The notes beneath the pieces were generated by a model. That model saw nothing but the letters and a program-made list of their open reading frames with translations, was not told the DNA's origin and made no database searches. From Moniliella sp. 'wahieum' (Eukaryota; Basidiomycota; Moniliellomycetes; Moniliellales; Moniliellaceae), in contig RSEE01000012.1 in NCBI GenBank assembly GCA_003971905.1, positions 744,001 through 808,000 on the forward strand: DNA of 64,000 bases, in the 5' to 3' direction. Made by a program: the position numbers and the translations under genes. Positions 34,128 to 45,129 of this stretch are shown piece by piece (position 1 is the stretch's first letter; every line of letters begins with the position of its first letter).

Positions 34128-35049
34128 GTAGCTGGGTTGCTGAAGAGCGTGTTGAGCGGCTGCTTAGCTGGGGTGTTATGTATGTTCTACCCAGCGCAGA
34201 CAACACTCAGCCATGTCCGATGCTCAGTGCTCAGTCTGGGCACTCAGTCTGAGTAACCTATACGCGAGTAGTACGGTCGTCGTCAGTGGCCACTGTCCGT
34301 TATAATCCGCCAGCAAGGTCCTCAGGGCCTCAGGCCTCCTCAAATGTGATGACACAATGTCACAGCTCACATGACCGGTGACCATGACACTGAGCCTCAG
34401 CACTATGCGGTACCGGTTACCGGTTACCTCATTGCACGTGAGCTAAGGACAAGTAATTAGGCGGCCATATCAATAGCAGGCTGTATATAGCGCGGCGGAC
34501 TAACCGGCCCGGCAAGGGACAAGTACCCAGTCAAACCACCGCGTATCGAGCATCGCTTCAAACGTTGCCGCGGGGCTCCGGGAGGGGCGAGCCCGGGCAG
34601 GAGGAGTGACGAGCTCCTGGCTACTCACGTCACAAGTATCAACGTACCAACCATCCCCGCCGAGACACCTCCGAGATCCCAGATCCCATGTTGGAGTGAC
34701 TAGTGATGCTGATGGACAGATCGATGACATGGATTACACATTGCACCATTTCAAATGCGGAAACCTCAGGTGACCTTCCGCCAGTAGCCGAGCCGCACAG
34801 GGCCAGTCGGTGCAAAGCTTCCACAACTTTCAACTCCGTTCTCTCGTTTTTCTGGCGGAGAAACGCAGGGCTGAGCGCGCTGAAGGCAGCACCAGAGTCA
34901 TCGTCTAGATGGTCATCTCATCTCCATCGGCTCATCCGCTCATCGCTTCGGCCTATCTCAGGCAGCCACAAAACAGCATTTATATCCAGCCTCCGACTTC
35001 ACCTTCTTTCCTTCTTCCCCCCCCCTAACCCACCTATCTCTTCTCCATC
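34128..35049. promoter_or_regulatory. Shared upstream region of THI20 and the branched-chain aminotransferase
   Basis: Divergent 922-bp spacer. It contains CTCAGTCTG and ACCGGTTACC palindromic words (34220-34440), TATATAGCG near 34482 on the plus strand, and a CT-rich leader before the ATG at 35050. No recognisable thiamine-pyrophosphate riboswitch was found on the minus strand upstream of 34127. Confidence 0.5.
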
Positions 35050-36207
35050 ATGTCTCCTAGTGAAAACAAGCCACTTGCGCCCTTGGATGCGTCCAAGCTC
35101 AAGGTTACGCTCAACACGGCGGCCCAAGGCACCGTCCCCGATTTCGCCAACCTAAAGTTGGTGCTACCTTTGCCCCCCACATGCTCACCGTTGACTGGGA
35201 CCAAGAGCATGGGTGGGGCACACTGAGATCGTGCCTTACGGTGACCTCCCTCTCGCCCGCGGCGCCTACGTTCCATTATGCCTCGGGGCTGTTGAGGGTC
35301 TCAAGGCGTACAAGTCTGACCAGGGCGGCATTCTGCTCTTCCGTCCGGACATGAACATGGCGCGGATGAACCGTTCGGCTGCCCGCCTGGGTCTGCCCAC
35401 CTTTGATGGCGCCGAGGCGATCAAGATGATTCGGAAGCTGGTTGAGCTGGACCAGGCTTGGGTGCCACCGACCGAGGGGTCCTCGCTCTACATCCGTCCT
35501 ACCTTGATCGGTACGACACCGACGTTGGGTGTACACAAGCCCGGCCACGCCAAGTTTTACGTGATCACTTCCCCTGTGGGCGCGTACTTTTCTACGGGTG
35601 CGACGCCGCGCGGGGTGCGTCTGTTGGCGCGCGACGACATTGTTCGTGCCTGGACGAATGGGACGGGGTCATTCAAGCTGGGAGCCAACTACGGCCCCAC
35701 CTTGGTCCCTGGGGAGGAAGCGAACCAAGAAGGGTACGATCAGATTTTGTGGGTGTTCCAAGGCGAGTTGACCGAGGTGGGTGCGATGAACTTTTTCATC
35801 GTGTTTGCCCGGCCGGACGGGACGTACGAAGTGGCCACGGCGCCGCTGGAGGATGGGTACATTTTGCCGGTGTCACACGGGATTCGATCTTGGTGTTGCT
35901 ACGGGAACATGCGAGTGGGGCCCACCCCTGCCGGGTTGCCACCCCCAGAAAAGGTGGTCGTGTCGGAGCGCAAGGTCTTGATGGACGAAGTACTGCGGGC
36001 TTCCGAGCAGGGTCTGCTGGCCGAAGCGTTCGGCACGGGTACCGCTGCCATCATCTCGCCGGTCGAGCAGATTGGCTTCCACGGCCAGACCATCCAGATC
36101 CCCATGGCGAGGATGGCAAGGGTCCCTTTGCTCGTGTTTTGCTCACCGAGCTGGCGGACCGGCAACGGGGCAAGCAATCGTACCCTGGGTGGAGCGTGCC
36201 CATCTAA
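35050..36207 (+). CDS. BAT: Branched-chain amino acid aminotransferase (fold type IV, frameshifted)
   Basis: Last step of leucine, isoleucine and valine synthesis and first step of their breakdown, PLP-dependent. The ATG at 35050 gives MSPSENKPLAPLDASKLKVT with no clear mitochondrial presequence, which favours the cytosolic form. Core motifs are ILLFRPDMNMARMNRSAARL, the PLP-lysine segment FKLGANYGPTLVPG, LWVFQGELTEVGAMNFF, then VTRDSILVLLREHASG, ISPVEQIGFHG and the end KQSYPGWSVPI at 36207. Frame changes near 35160, 35205, 35880-35930 and 36110 are bridged by continuous homology. Length (about 385 residues) is normal. Substrate class is clear. Confidence 0.92.
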
Positions 36208-36990
36208 CTGAGGCGTAAGGCCTCAGATTCAAAATACTCGAGCTTTCTGCATATTATCTACGTGAGTCAGGTTTTAATGGATTGTGCATGTGCAAGTGTC
36301 GGAGACGTAGAAGGTGCAAAGTGGACTAGTTTTGAGGCTAAAAGCCTGCGCTGAATACTCAGTGACGCTGGGCCTCAGCGCTGAGGTTGAGTGCTCAGAC
36401 TGAGTACTACTCAGCTACTCACAACTCACACGTCACATGTTACAGCCCGCATGTCACGTGACACATCACAGCGCTCACATGCTCGCCATGTCAATGTGAC
36501 ATGCCTCGCTCGCTTCCACTCCACGTGGCTCCCGGGTGGTGAACGTGACATGCGTCCCCATGCCTGCTACACACCTGTCACCCAAGCGACGACGGGAGCG
36601 ACGCTTGGCAACACAGCGCATGTATCGGCCCTGGCAAGCATCATCGGCATCATCCATGGCGATGGAACCAAGCCGTGGTCCCTAGTAAGCTAGTAACTAG
36701 TAGCTAGTAACTAGTCCTCGTAACCCCGTCTAATTGCAGCCCAGCTGAGAGCCACGCCGCCGGCTGGAGGAGTGAAACATGATGTGGCGCTGAGCGTTTA
36801 CCGAGCACGGGGCACTGCCGGCACGCGAGCCCGCCGTGGCCACCACCTTCTGCTTCGGATCTGCCGGCGGGGCCAGGTGGAGTCGAACGGCACTACCCTT
36901 TCTCCTCTTCATCGCGTCGTTGGTGCCGCCGCCCCCCCCCCACCCCCCCACGTCCAACTCCATCCCACCCCGGCCAACGCCGTGTTCGCC
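36208..36990. other. Intergenic region with CATGTCAC and CTAGTAAC words
   Basis: Spacer of 783 bp. CTCAGCGCTGAG and ACTCAGACTGAGT palindromes occur at 36370-36410, a CATGTCACGTGAC cluster at 36425-36560 and an AGTAACTAGTAGCTAG run at 36690-36716. The last part is presumably the GH30 promoter. No gene seen. Confidence 0.5.
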
Positions 36991-39136
36991 ATGCCCCCTC
37001 CCGCCCCAGGAGCTCGGCAACACTCGGTTGGCGACAAAGAGCGTGTTGAGGAGCTGCACACCACCACTTCGGCCGCCGCACCAGCCTATACCTTCACTAC
37101 CCACCATCGCCACACATCCAGCTCCACCTTTGCCTCCAAGGGGTCAGCCGCAATGCCTCTACTCCTCTGTCCCCGCAACGCCTGCCGTATGGGGCCCCTC
37201 CCTTTCGGCGTCCTATGCGTCGACCACCCGCATTCTCAGGTCAAACTCGATGGCCGGCCCTGCCGTCAGAAACATATTCCTCCGTCGAATTGCCCACACT
37301 TTCTAGCAATACCGCCCTGCACCAGCACCCGCCTTTGGACCAGGTTCCCCTCTTCCCGCTCCGCCGGGCACCAAACTCTCTGCCCCGCCGATCCCGCAAA
37401 GGCTTCCTCATCGCGACCATTGCTGCGATTGTCCTTGTCGCAGTCGGTCTCGGCGTTGGGCGGGATTGGTCTAGGGCGGAAATCGTCGCGCCCCAAACCC
37501 CTTCCCGCACCAAGTCTCCCGGGCTGAGTATGGCGCCCAACCTGGTCGACGACAGTCCGGCGGGCATGGCGGAGAGCGGGATTACGTTACGACTATGCGA
37601 CTGCGCCCAATGGCGCCTTAGCATACACCGCCGCAGGCACAGACAATGCGAGCGTCGATTTGTCCTTCTCTGCGCCCTTGGGGAACCCCGACGTGCTCCT
37701 CCTTCCCTCCAAGGGGAGCGATGTGCAGGGTTTTGGTGCTTCTCTGACCGATGCGGCCGCCCATCTTCTGTCCCAACTCAACATCTCCGACCCGGGCTTG
37801 TATAACCAGACTATCTACGCTCTCTTTAACCGTCGCTCTGGCCTGCGCGTCCTCCGTGTTCCGCTGGAGCAACGGACTTTAGTCTGAGCCAGTACACCTG
37901 GGCGGACAAGGGGGACACGAGCATGTCCGTTGCCAAGGCGTTTCAGGCACTCCGTCTGCCCCCCGAGGTCCAAAAGACAGTCTTGCCGGTTCTGAAAGAC
38001 GCATTGCAGGTGAATCCCCGAGCTCAAGATCATGCTTCTTCCTTGGTCGCCACCTGGGTGGCTCAAGCAATGGGGCACACTCGAGGGCGGCCCGCTGCTT
38101 CCTCGGGTACGGTGACCAGCTACGTGGCCGAGTACCTAGCGCAGTGCACACGAGCGGTCGCTACCCACCTGGGTGTGATGCCGTGGGCTCTCAGCGTGCA
38201 AAACGACACCGACCAATCCGACCCGTACCCCTCTGCTCTCGTTCCACCACCCAGCACTCGCCATTCTTCAGTCGCTACGGGGCCGACTGGGTGAATTGGG
38301 GCTGGGCGCAGTCAAGCTAGTAGGATTGGAAGATGACACGGTCTATGCTCCACCGCACTCAGTTTGCTCCAACAAAACGCGTCGGCGATCGATATGTTGA
38401 GCTGGCACTGTTACAATGGCTCCATTTCCGCCATTGACCGGGTCCGTCCTTTGCTTCCCCCCCATTTGGTCCCGCTTGGGAGATGTGCTGTGACCGTGGT
38501 GTGCTTGCTAACCTGCCTTCCTATCTGATCTCCACAGTTTATCAACCACACCCACTACCCGGGCACAGACCTGCTGCTAACTGAGTGCAGTGGGGTGGAA
38601 CCGTCGCGGCCTACGAGCACAAGCTCCGACTCGGAGCCAGGCAGTTCATCCTGGGCCACCAGTGCACAATGGTGGATGTCCAGCCTGCTACTCCCTGCGC
38701 TCCAACGAAACTTTACGACTGCTCTTGCATGGAACTTGGCCTTGGACGATTCCGGGGGCCCACGACTCCCTACGGCGTATTGCGACAACTGCCTTGGTGC
38801 CATCACGGTGCTGGTGGGACGGGTCCCGAAGGAGGTGTTCGCACCTCGCCTCAACTCGTCCTCCTTTCCCACCTTGCCTTGGCTTCGGCCGACCTGACGC
38901 GGTTAGGCGGCGGCGGGGCGATCCATACGCCTCTGCACGTTTCCCCCCAAGTTGCACCCTGCTTGTCCGGAGCAGGGTTTGCTGCCCCTACCCCCAACGG
39001 CGGCGAACGGTACGGGCTGGTGATCCAAAATACCTGTACCAACCTGACCTCTGCGACGGTGGGGGTGCAAGCCAGTGGGAAATCTCAGCAGATCGCTTTG
39101 CCCGTCGGTGTGGCAACGTTGGTCTGGACCGACTGA
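36991..39136 (+). CDS. GH30 glucanase/glucosidase, type II membrane protein (frameshifted, atypical acid/base)
   Basis: Glycoside hydrolase clan A enzyme, probably acting on beta-1,6-glucan or glucosylceramide at the cell surface. The likely start at 36991 leads to a Pro/Ser-rich cytoplasmic tail with PRRSRKGFLIATIAAIVLV, a signal-anchor near 37385-37460. Family motifs follow: QGFGASLTDAAAHLL, LRVLRVPL, FSLSQYTWAD, LLPWSPPGWLKQWG and ALSVQNDTDQSDPYPS. Then come MLSWHCYNGSISAIDR, an intron (38442-38537, CCACAG acceptor), the nucleophile motif LLLTECSG (Glu codon 38583-38585) and TTALAWNLALDDSGG. It ends with the C-terminal beta-domain TLVWTD-stop. The acid/base position, normally Asn-Glu-Pro, reads Asn-Asp-Thr (Asp codon 38205-38207). 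Several frame changes occur. Subfamily and substrate are inferred. Confidence 0.88.
38442..38537 (+). other. Probable intron in the GH30 gene
   Basis: A GTCCGT donor and TCCACAG acceptor flank 96 nt without coding character, with GCTAACC at 38509. Removing it joins SAIDR to FINHTHYPG in phase, matching the family. The donor is unusual, so the exact edge is uncertain. Confidence 0.6.
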
Positions 39137-39875
39137 TGGTTGGTCGTCTCTCTTTGTGCGTGGGATGCGCCCCCTCCTTGGCCCGCACCACCAGCACACG
39201 CCTCGTTCCTCTTTTATCATATATTTGGTTATTCACCGTCGCCCCTCCCTCCTCGCTCTCTTCACGCATCCCTGCCCTCCCTCTGGGCGCTGTCCCATGT
39301 CTGCTCGATTGGACTTTTGGTCTTATAAACACGCACTCATTTCCCAGCATTCTCTCTCTTTTCCCCATCTGTTCTTCTGCTTTCTGTCCTCCACCGGTAT
39401 GGCACGTGGGCTGCAGCAAGAGGGACTATGCACCCCAATGCACTCCACCCCAGCGAAGGCAAGCTTCATGTCGTCAATGCTCTCGGCAGTGGAAGGGTGA
39501 AGCCGGGGTTAGAAAAGAAGGATAGGTTTGGAGATAGAACGAGTGCTCTCGGTACCATGCAAAGTTGTTCGGTATCGGTCGATGCAATTCATGCGATCCG
39601 CACTACAGGTCCATCCACCCTACCGCCGTTCGTCTGCTTTGCACGGGCCGGACCAAGATGGAAGACGTGGAAGCGAGATGCTTCGTGCGACAGTCCGGTT
39701 CCCGCAAGTCTACAGCCCGACTCTACCACCCACCCAAGCACAACTTGCAGCCCCCACAACAAGCAAGAAACCGCTGAGCAGCGAGAGAAAGTGGGGATAG
39801 ACATTCAAGCCGTACCTAGCTCGCGTGAGCCAGTGATGATGGGACGATTTCTGTCTCGGGATGCGGGAGCCGCAA
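39137..39875. other. Convergent 3' spacer
   Basis: Between the 3' ends of GH30 and the DNAJC11-like gene. CT-rich with no protein-like frame supported; the rightward open frame at 39428-39916 overlaps the neighbour and has no recognisable features. Confidence 0.5.
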
Positions 39876-41984
39876 TTAAAGTTGGTGCGAGCGTACCGGC
39901 AACGCAACCGGATTGATATCGTCGACCAGCACTTCATGAGGCCGGCCATGGAAGAGGAGGTAGCGAATGACCAAGTGTTTCTTTTCGCCCATGCACGGAT
40001 CAAAGAAACCAAGGATGTGGCTCTTGGCGCGACCACCCGGGATGATCAATTGCCCCTTTGGATCATCGCTTGCAACGGCACCCGCACATCCCATAGGGAT
40101 TCTTGAGCCTCTTGCGTTTCCGTCTCGACCTGTCCCTCGGCCTGCGCCACTTGCTCCTCGACACTCTCTGTCGCCGCGACGGGATCCGGGTCATCCCACA
40201 CTCGTTGTGCCGCGTCCCAATCGGCCGGAGCCGAGGGGAAGACAGCTTGCTTGCCATACCAAGCCTGGACAATGACCAACCCATTCTTGTCCCGTTCGGC
40301 ACGTACTTCTTCTTGGCTTGATCACGAAGAATTTCGCGCGCACCCCAAGCGGCAGCTTTGCGCTCGTCGATCGTCTCCTGGTTTTCTTCCCGGAGCAACT
40401 GGAGTTTCTTGGCAATTCGCCTTCGTCTGCGGGGGACGAGGTAGCCGTAGTGGAGGGCAACCATGCTGAGGGTAGGCACGACGGAGAAGAAGGCGACCAG
40501 GTCCGAACGCCATTCAGGTGCCAAGACAATGGGCACCGTAATTTTTTGTCCGAGGCGATTCAGTTTGATGCGCAGGGTGACCGGACCGGGCAGACCGGTA
40601 CTCAACCCCAAGCCCAGCCGCAGCGTTTCGGTCACTCGCCGTTCCCCCGTAGCGTGGAGCAGAGACCGGTGGCTGTGCCCACAGAGCTCCCTAACCGCAA
40701 TTTGACACCACCTAGGACGGTGGTGCCCCAGTCCAAGGACAAGCCCTGTGCCAACGGCGACAAGGTGGCTTGCAATGTCCATCCGGTCCCATCGGCCGTC
40801 TGGTTGGTCAAGCCGACCGCGGCCGAGGCCGGTTCGGGCCGGACAGCGATCCCCGTCACATCCGGGTCTCCCCACCCAAACAGCTGGTACGTCCCGCTGC
40901 GCAAACTGGTGAAGCCCGTGAGGAAGGAACGGGAGGAGATGCGTTGGCCAAACGTTACTGACACAACGGGGGAACGGCAGGATGTTGGGAGAAGCTTGGT
41001 ACTGCACAAATCTATTACCCAGAAAAAACCAAGCGTTAGCCTCACAGTCTACAAAAAAGAGGATGGGGTGGGGGGGGGACGTACGTGTTGGGGTCGAGGC
41101 ATAGGAGCCCTTATGGGTCAAAGACCGCGGCCGCAACAGCGAGCAGGTCCATTCCGAACTGAACCGAGGCGAGACCTGGGTGCGAACGTACCGAGAAAGT
41201 TGCCGCCGCCGAGGCCGTTGCGGGAGAGCATGTGGCCCGCAAAGTGAACCGAAGTGGTATCGGTCAGTTGGGTGTCAAACGAATGTTTGCCCATCAACTG
41301 CGTCACGCCCACCCGTTCCCATCGATCGGAGAATGTGACGGGGCCCGAGCGGGCAGGGGGGCGGGGCACCCGTTCGGCCGGGGCCAACAGTGCCGATGCA
41401 TCGATATGAGCAGCAAAATCCGCCTTGGACCGAACCAGTTGCTCGGCCTCTTGTACCCGCTGCGCCACCACGTCGCGCTCAATCTCGGCGCGCAGCTCGG
41501 CGGCCGTCTGACCACGAACCGACACGGCCCAGTTGCCCTTCAATCCGACCGGGCCAAAATGGTCGTACACCGCACGGCGTTCTGGGTGGGAGAGGACCTC
41601 GTACGCAGCACGCACGCGGCGGAACTGCGCTTCGGCAGCGGCCTTGCGCGCGGGGTGCGGGTGCTTGTCGGGATGGAGCACAATCGCCAGAGCCTTGTAG
41701 GCATCCCGGATCTCGGTGTCGGTGGCACTGCGGTCAACGTTGAGCAGGCATAGTACTCGTCCTTGTCGGGAGCTGGGGCAGCGGGGTCGCGTGTCGAAGG
41801 CGCGGGGCAGCATCGCGGAAAGGCGTGCCGCCAAACAAGGGCTCGTCCTGCGGGGCGGCGGTCGTGCTGGTGGCGGGGGCGGGGGGGGGGGTGGTCGGCG
41901 GGAAGACGCCTGTGCGTCGGCCTGGACGTATGCGCCGAGGCCGCGGGCGGCGTAAGGATCAGACGCGTCGGCGTCGGCGTCCAT
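39876..41984 (-). CDS. DNAJC11-type J-domain protein (frameshifted)
   Basis: J-domain cochaperone linked in animals to the mitochondrial MICOS/SAM complexes. The likely start at 41984 gives MDADADASDPYAARGLGAYV and a polyproline segment. The J-domain reads LLNVDRSATDTEIRDAYKAL with the essential HPD in VLHPDKHPHP and VYDHFGPVGL at its end. Next is the DNAJC11-specific part (SFDTQLTDTTSVHFAGHML; VTLRIKLNRLGQKITVPIVL). A coiled, basic segment follows (RRRRRIAKKLQLLREENQE), and the DUF3395 tail reads LLFHGRPHEVLVDDINPVAL with stop at 39876. An intron with a GTACGT donor and GGCTAACG branch lies around 41000-41090. Frame changes occur near 41745, 41170, 40890 and 40275. The whole-length match makes the orthology strong. 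Confidence 0.9.
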
Positions 41985-42168
41985 CAGATGCTGAGCAGAC
42001 GGCTGAGGCTGGGGACGACGGGCCGATGGATGGCGAAGCAGCAGGCGGTGGAGGCGGCAACCCCATTCTCCCACCAGCCTCCGCCGCCGCGCCACCGCTG
42101 ATTCCGCCAGTCATTCCGCCCAGGGCCCTGCTTAGCTTGTGCTGCTCACAAGATACGGCCGTTATCCC

Positions 42169-42259
42169 GCTTCAATGGGTTAGTGGTATACTACACGTTG
42201 CCAGCAGGGCCAGTGCGCCAGACGTCGTTGTGACAGGGGTTCGATTCCCCTTTGAAGCA
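42169..42259 (+). tRNA. tRNA-Gly (GCC) with a 21-nt intron
   Basis: The acceptor stem GCTTCAA/TTGAAGC is perfect, with discriminator A. The D-loop AGTGGTA and T-arm AGGGG-TTCGATT-CCCCT are standard, and the B box GGTTCGATTCC is exact. The anticodon loop reads TTGCCA, giving GCC at 42200-42202 with U33 and A37. The intron sits at the canonical place after base 37 (42204-42224). The 3' half of the anticodon stem is CGTTG, but the 5' half reads CACG where CAACG is required, so one A is missing. A T6 terminator follows. Confidence 0.88.
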
Positions 42260-42262
42260 TGC

Positions 42263-42268
42263 TTTTTT
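42263..42268 (+). terminator. RNA polymerase III T6 terminator
   Basis: Six consecutive T residues beginning 4 nt after the tRNA discriminator base, the usual Pol III stop. Confidence 0.85.
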
Positions 42269-42745
42269 CGCGGTCTGTTCTCACGTTCAGCGCAAGGGGC
42301 GTCGCCTCAAGCAGCCTCAACAACTTACTTTTTCAATCATCTCACGCCCCGCTCGGCCCACAGTCCCAGTAGTATGTACAACAAGACATCGTTGTTCAGA
42401 GGAATAGGAAAAGGCCAACCTTCCATGCACGTAGGGCGGCAAAAGAAGAGGGGAGAGAACGGAGGAGAGAGGAGAGAAAGAGAGAGAACTAGGGAACCCA
42501 AACCACTATTCCAGGTCCGACCCGCAGACCTACAACAGAGGAGCGACAAAGAGGGGGCACAGGAGACAAGGGCAGAAACGAAACGTGTGCGACCGGCGCA
42601 CAGCACGTGCAGGGACCACCACGAAAGGGAAACAGGCCCACTGGACACTTGGCACTTGACACTCTTGACACTTGGCATTGACACTGGAGGCATAAGGCAA
42701 GATACCTTGCACGCAGCGTCCGTGCGTTGCCGTACGCCTGACGCC
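42269..42745. other. Spacer between tRNA-Gly and the bZIP gene
   Basis: Purine-rich on the plus strand (AGAGAGGAGAGAAAGAGAGA around 42455-42490), with CTTGGCACTTGACACTCTTG-type words near 42650. Probably the bZIP 3' UTR. No gene supported. Confidence 0.5.
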
Positions 42746-43782
42746 TTAGGCCAAACCAGGCGCCAGGGTCGTCGCAAAGGCCGGTTCCGGCTCAAACGCG
42801 CTCTTGCGCAAGGACACGGTAAACGCCGAGGGCAGCGGAGCGGAAGGATCCGGTTGGTTCTGCAACCGAACGCGCTGGTCCTTGCCCTTCTTTGCCAAAG
42901 GGGAAGAAAACGAAGCCCCCAGCTCCCACTCGGCGCGCACCGTCGGCTCGCCCACCAAGCCAAACGTCGGACCAAAGGCCAGGTCCGAGGCGGAGCCCGT
43001 CATCAGCGCGGCGGGGCTGGCGGCAACCACAGGCTGCGAAGACGAGGGCGCGAAAGGGTGGGCAGGTCCGGAGGCGAAACGGGGTTCGATCCCGTGGCGG
43101 GGAAAGGGAAGCCCGACGCGAACGCCGGGTACGGGTTCAGCGTCGGTACCAACGGAGGCGTGACCAAGGCTGCGACGCCCGAGGACATCTGGAGCTGCGG
43201 CGGCAGCTTACCCAGCGCGGGGGGGAACGCACGAGACGACGCATGGGGCAAACTGAGAGAACGTGCGGAGAGCGATGGCGCCTCGGGGGTAGACGGAGCG
43301 AGCGGGGTGGGAACCACAGCCTGGTTCGGGACCTGGTTCTGGGCCGGGACCTGGGCCGGACCGGGGGCTTGATTCGCATTGTTGGTAAGCGCCTCAATGA
43401 TCCCCTCGGCCAATTGGAGACGTTTTTCAAAGTCGCCAATGGCCAAGGAGAGGTGTTGGTTCTGCTGTTTGAGCCACTGGTTCTCCTGCACCAAGATGCG
43501 ATGCTCCACTTCGATGCGAGACATAAACGCTTTCTTCTTGTCCCGGCTGGCCTGGGCCGAAGCACGGTTGCGCGCCTGGCGCGCTTCGAGCCGCGCAATG
43601 CGTTCGGCATTCATGGGCTTGGTGCGCTTGTTGGCGGGGGTCAGGTTGGCCTGGGACAGGTCGTCCGTGTCGAGCTCGCGTTTGATCGGGGAGAAGGGGC
43701 TCAGGGGGGCGCTGCTGGACGCAGGCGAGGTGGGGCAGCTGGTCGGCGCACCAGCGGCGATGGGGGACGTGACGGTGGGCAT
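42746..43782 (-). CDS. HAC1/XBP1-type bZIP transcription factor with a tail in a second frame
   Basis: Candidate unfolded-protein-response regulator. The ATG at 43782 opens MPTVTSPIAAGAPTSCPT. The basic region is ERIARLEARQARNRASAQAS followed by RDKKKAFMSRIE, closest to the XBP1/Hac1 signature N-R-x-x-A-Q-x-(A/S)-R-D-x-K-K. The leucine zipper (ILVQENQWLKQQNQHLSLAI) runs to about residue 125, then a Pro/Gln-rich segment. The first frame stops at 43003 (259 residues). A second frame overlapping this stop continues as protein (SSSQPVVAASPAALMTGSAS) to a stop at 42746. Such a frame-switched tail is expected if Ire1 removes an unconventional intron, as in Hac1/Cib1/Xbp1. A single missing base would give the same picture, and both are possible here. 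Confidence 0.7.
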
Positions 43783-45129
43783 GATGGAGCGTGGCGTGGG
43801 ATGGGTTGGTTACGGGGGAGAGGATACGATGCAAGTCGGAGTTGGAGGAAAGTACTAGGCCGAGGAGAGAGCGACGGAGGGGGGGGGGGCAGGCAGAGAG
43901 AAACAAGAGACGGGGAGGAGAGGGCTAGGGAAGAGCGAATAGGAGGACAGAGGCGAATGCGAATGCGACGACTGGGGGGCGGGCAATCAGGGGTCAGCCG
44001 CAGGCCAAGCGAAGGGGTGGGGCGGAGAGAAGAGAGGGCGCGTACAAGATGGAGGAGCAAAAAACGGGGAGTAGGCCAGCTACACAGATCCGCCAGAAGG
44101 GGATGAGAACGAAGTGGAGCGAGGAGGAAGGGGGGGGATGGAAAAGGTGGTGGTGGTGGGGCAGGCGAGGCGAGGCGTGCTGCTGCTTGCTGCACTGCGC
44201 AGCGGCCCAGGGAGTGTCCCCCCTGGCAGACCCGCACGCGAGCAGTGTAGCAGCTGGCTCCCAATCGGGGGCCGATCGGGGCGAGGCGACGACAGGCCAG
44301 ATGCCAGCTCCGGCGGGGCGGCAGAGGGGGGGGGGGGGGCAGCGGGGCGGCAGGGGGGCGGCCTCCCGGCTGCTGGTGCAGGGTACGGCATCTCACGGCA
44401 CACTGAGGTCTGCCTGCTTGTGCGCCTCAGGCTGGAGCTTCACGCCCCAGGCCCCAGGCCCCAGGCCCCATGCTGCATGCCCCCGACGCGTCACCCGTCA
44501 TGCCTGACGCAGCACTGCGCCAGTTAGGAATACCCTCCCACGGGGGGGCTGTGCCTGGCTGTGCCGGGCTGGGCCTGTCATGTGCCGCTTGCAAAATGCA
44601 GCACGCAGCAACCTGCGTTTCAACATTCAATCGCACGCGGCTCGCCAGGCAGACGCGAAAAAACTCTCACTGCCATCCTTGGCGCCCTGTTCATGACGCG
44701 ATTGACGCGTCGCCTTTTCTGCAAGTAGGCAGCCAGAGCAGCCGGGAGGGAGGCTTTAGCTATTGGCGCCCAGGTGAATACGCATCAGCTGACCGACGTA
44801 CGTGCCCTTTAAGGGTCAACTGCGCTCCCGCATTGGACGATGGACCCATCCGAATGGGGGGCTACACTGGGGTGTGGTTATACTACTCTGGCGTAGACGA
44901 CGACAGCCACGAGCGTCTGATGGGATCTACATGATGTACATACGCACCCACCGAGACTCAACTAGACGAGGGCAAATAGTAAAGGTATACAGTGCGCGCC
45001 AATCTGGCCGAGCAGAGCCAAACGAGTGTGGGCACAGCAGATGGAGAGAAGGCAAGAGACCCAACCCCAAAGGCCAGGGAGACCGAGGCACCCGAACCGC
45101 CACCGGGGCCATCAGGACAAGACGGCCGT
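43783..45129. other. GC-rich upstream region of the bZIP gene and 3' flank of the RGS gene
   Basis: Strong G-runs on the plus strand (43880-43890, 44131-44160, 44325-44360) give many guanine-tract clusters able to form quadruplexes. CCCCAGGCCCCAGGCCCCAG occurs at 44448-44470. Beyond 44700 the sequence is ordinary. No coding frame is convincing. A long or structured 5' leader for the bZIP gene would fit but is not proven. Confidence 0.5.

Noticed and set aside
34128-34500. Possible thiamine-pyrophosphate riboswitch upstream of THI20
   Set aside because: Searched by eye for the conserved CUGAGA and ACCUGA-type blocks in order on the minus strand; CTCAG-type words occur but without the second block or a fold.
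39428-39916. 162-residue rightward open frame
   Set aside because: Overlaps the DNAJC11-like 3' end antisense; no recognisable feature.
41825-43372. 515-residue rightward open frame
   Set aside because: It runs through the tRNA-Gly gene and antisense to DNAJC11 and the bZIP gene; Arg/Gly-rich shadow of GC-rich coding DNA.
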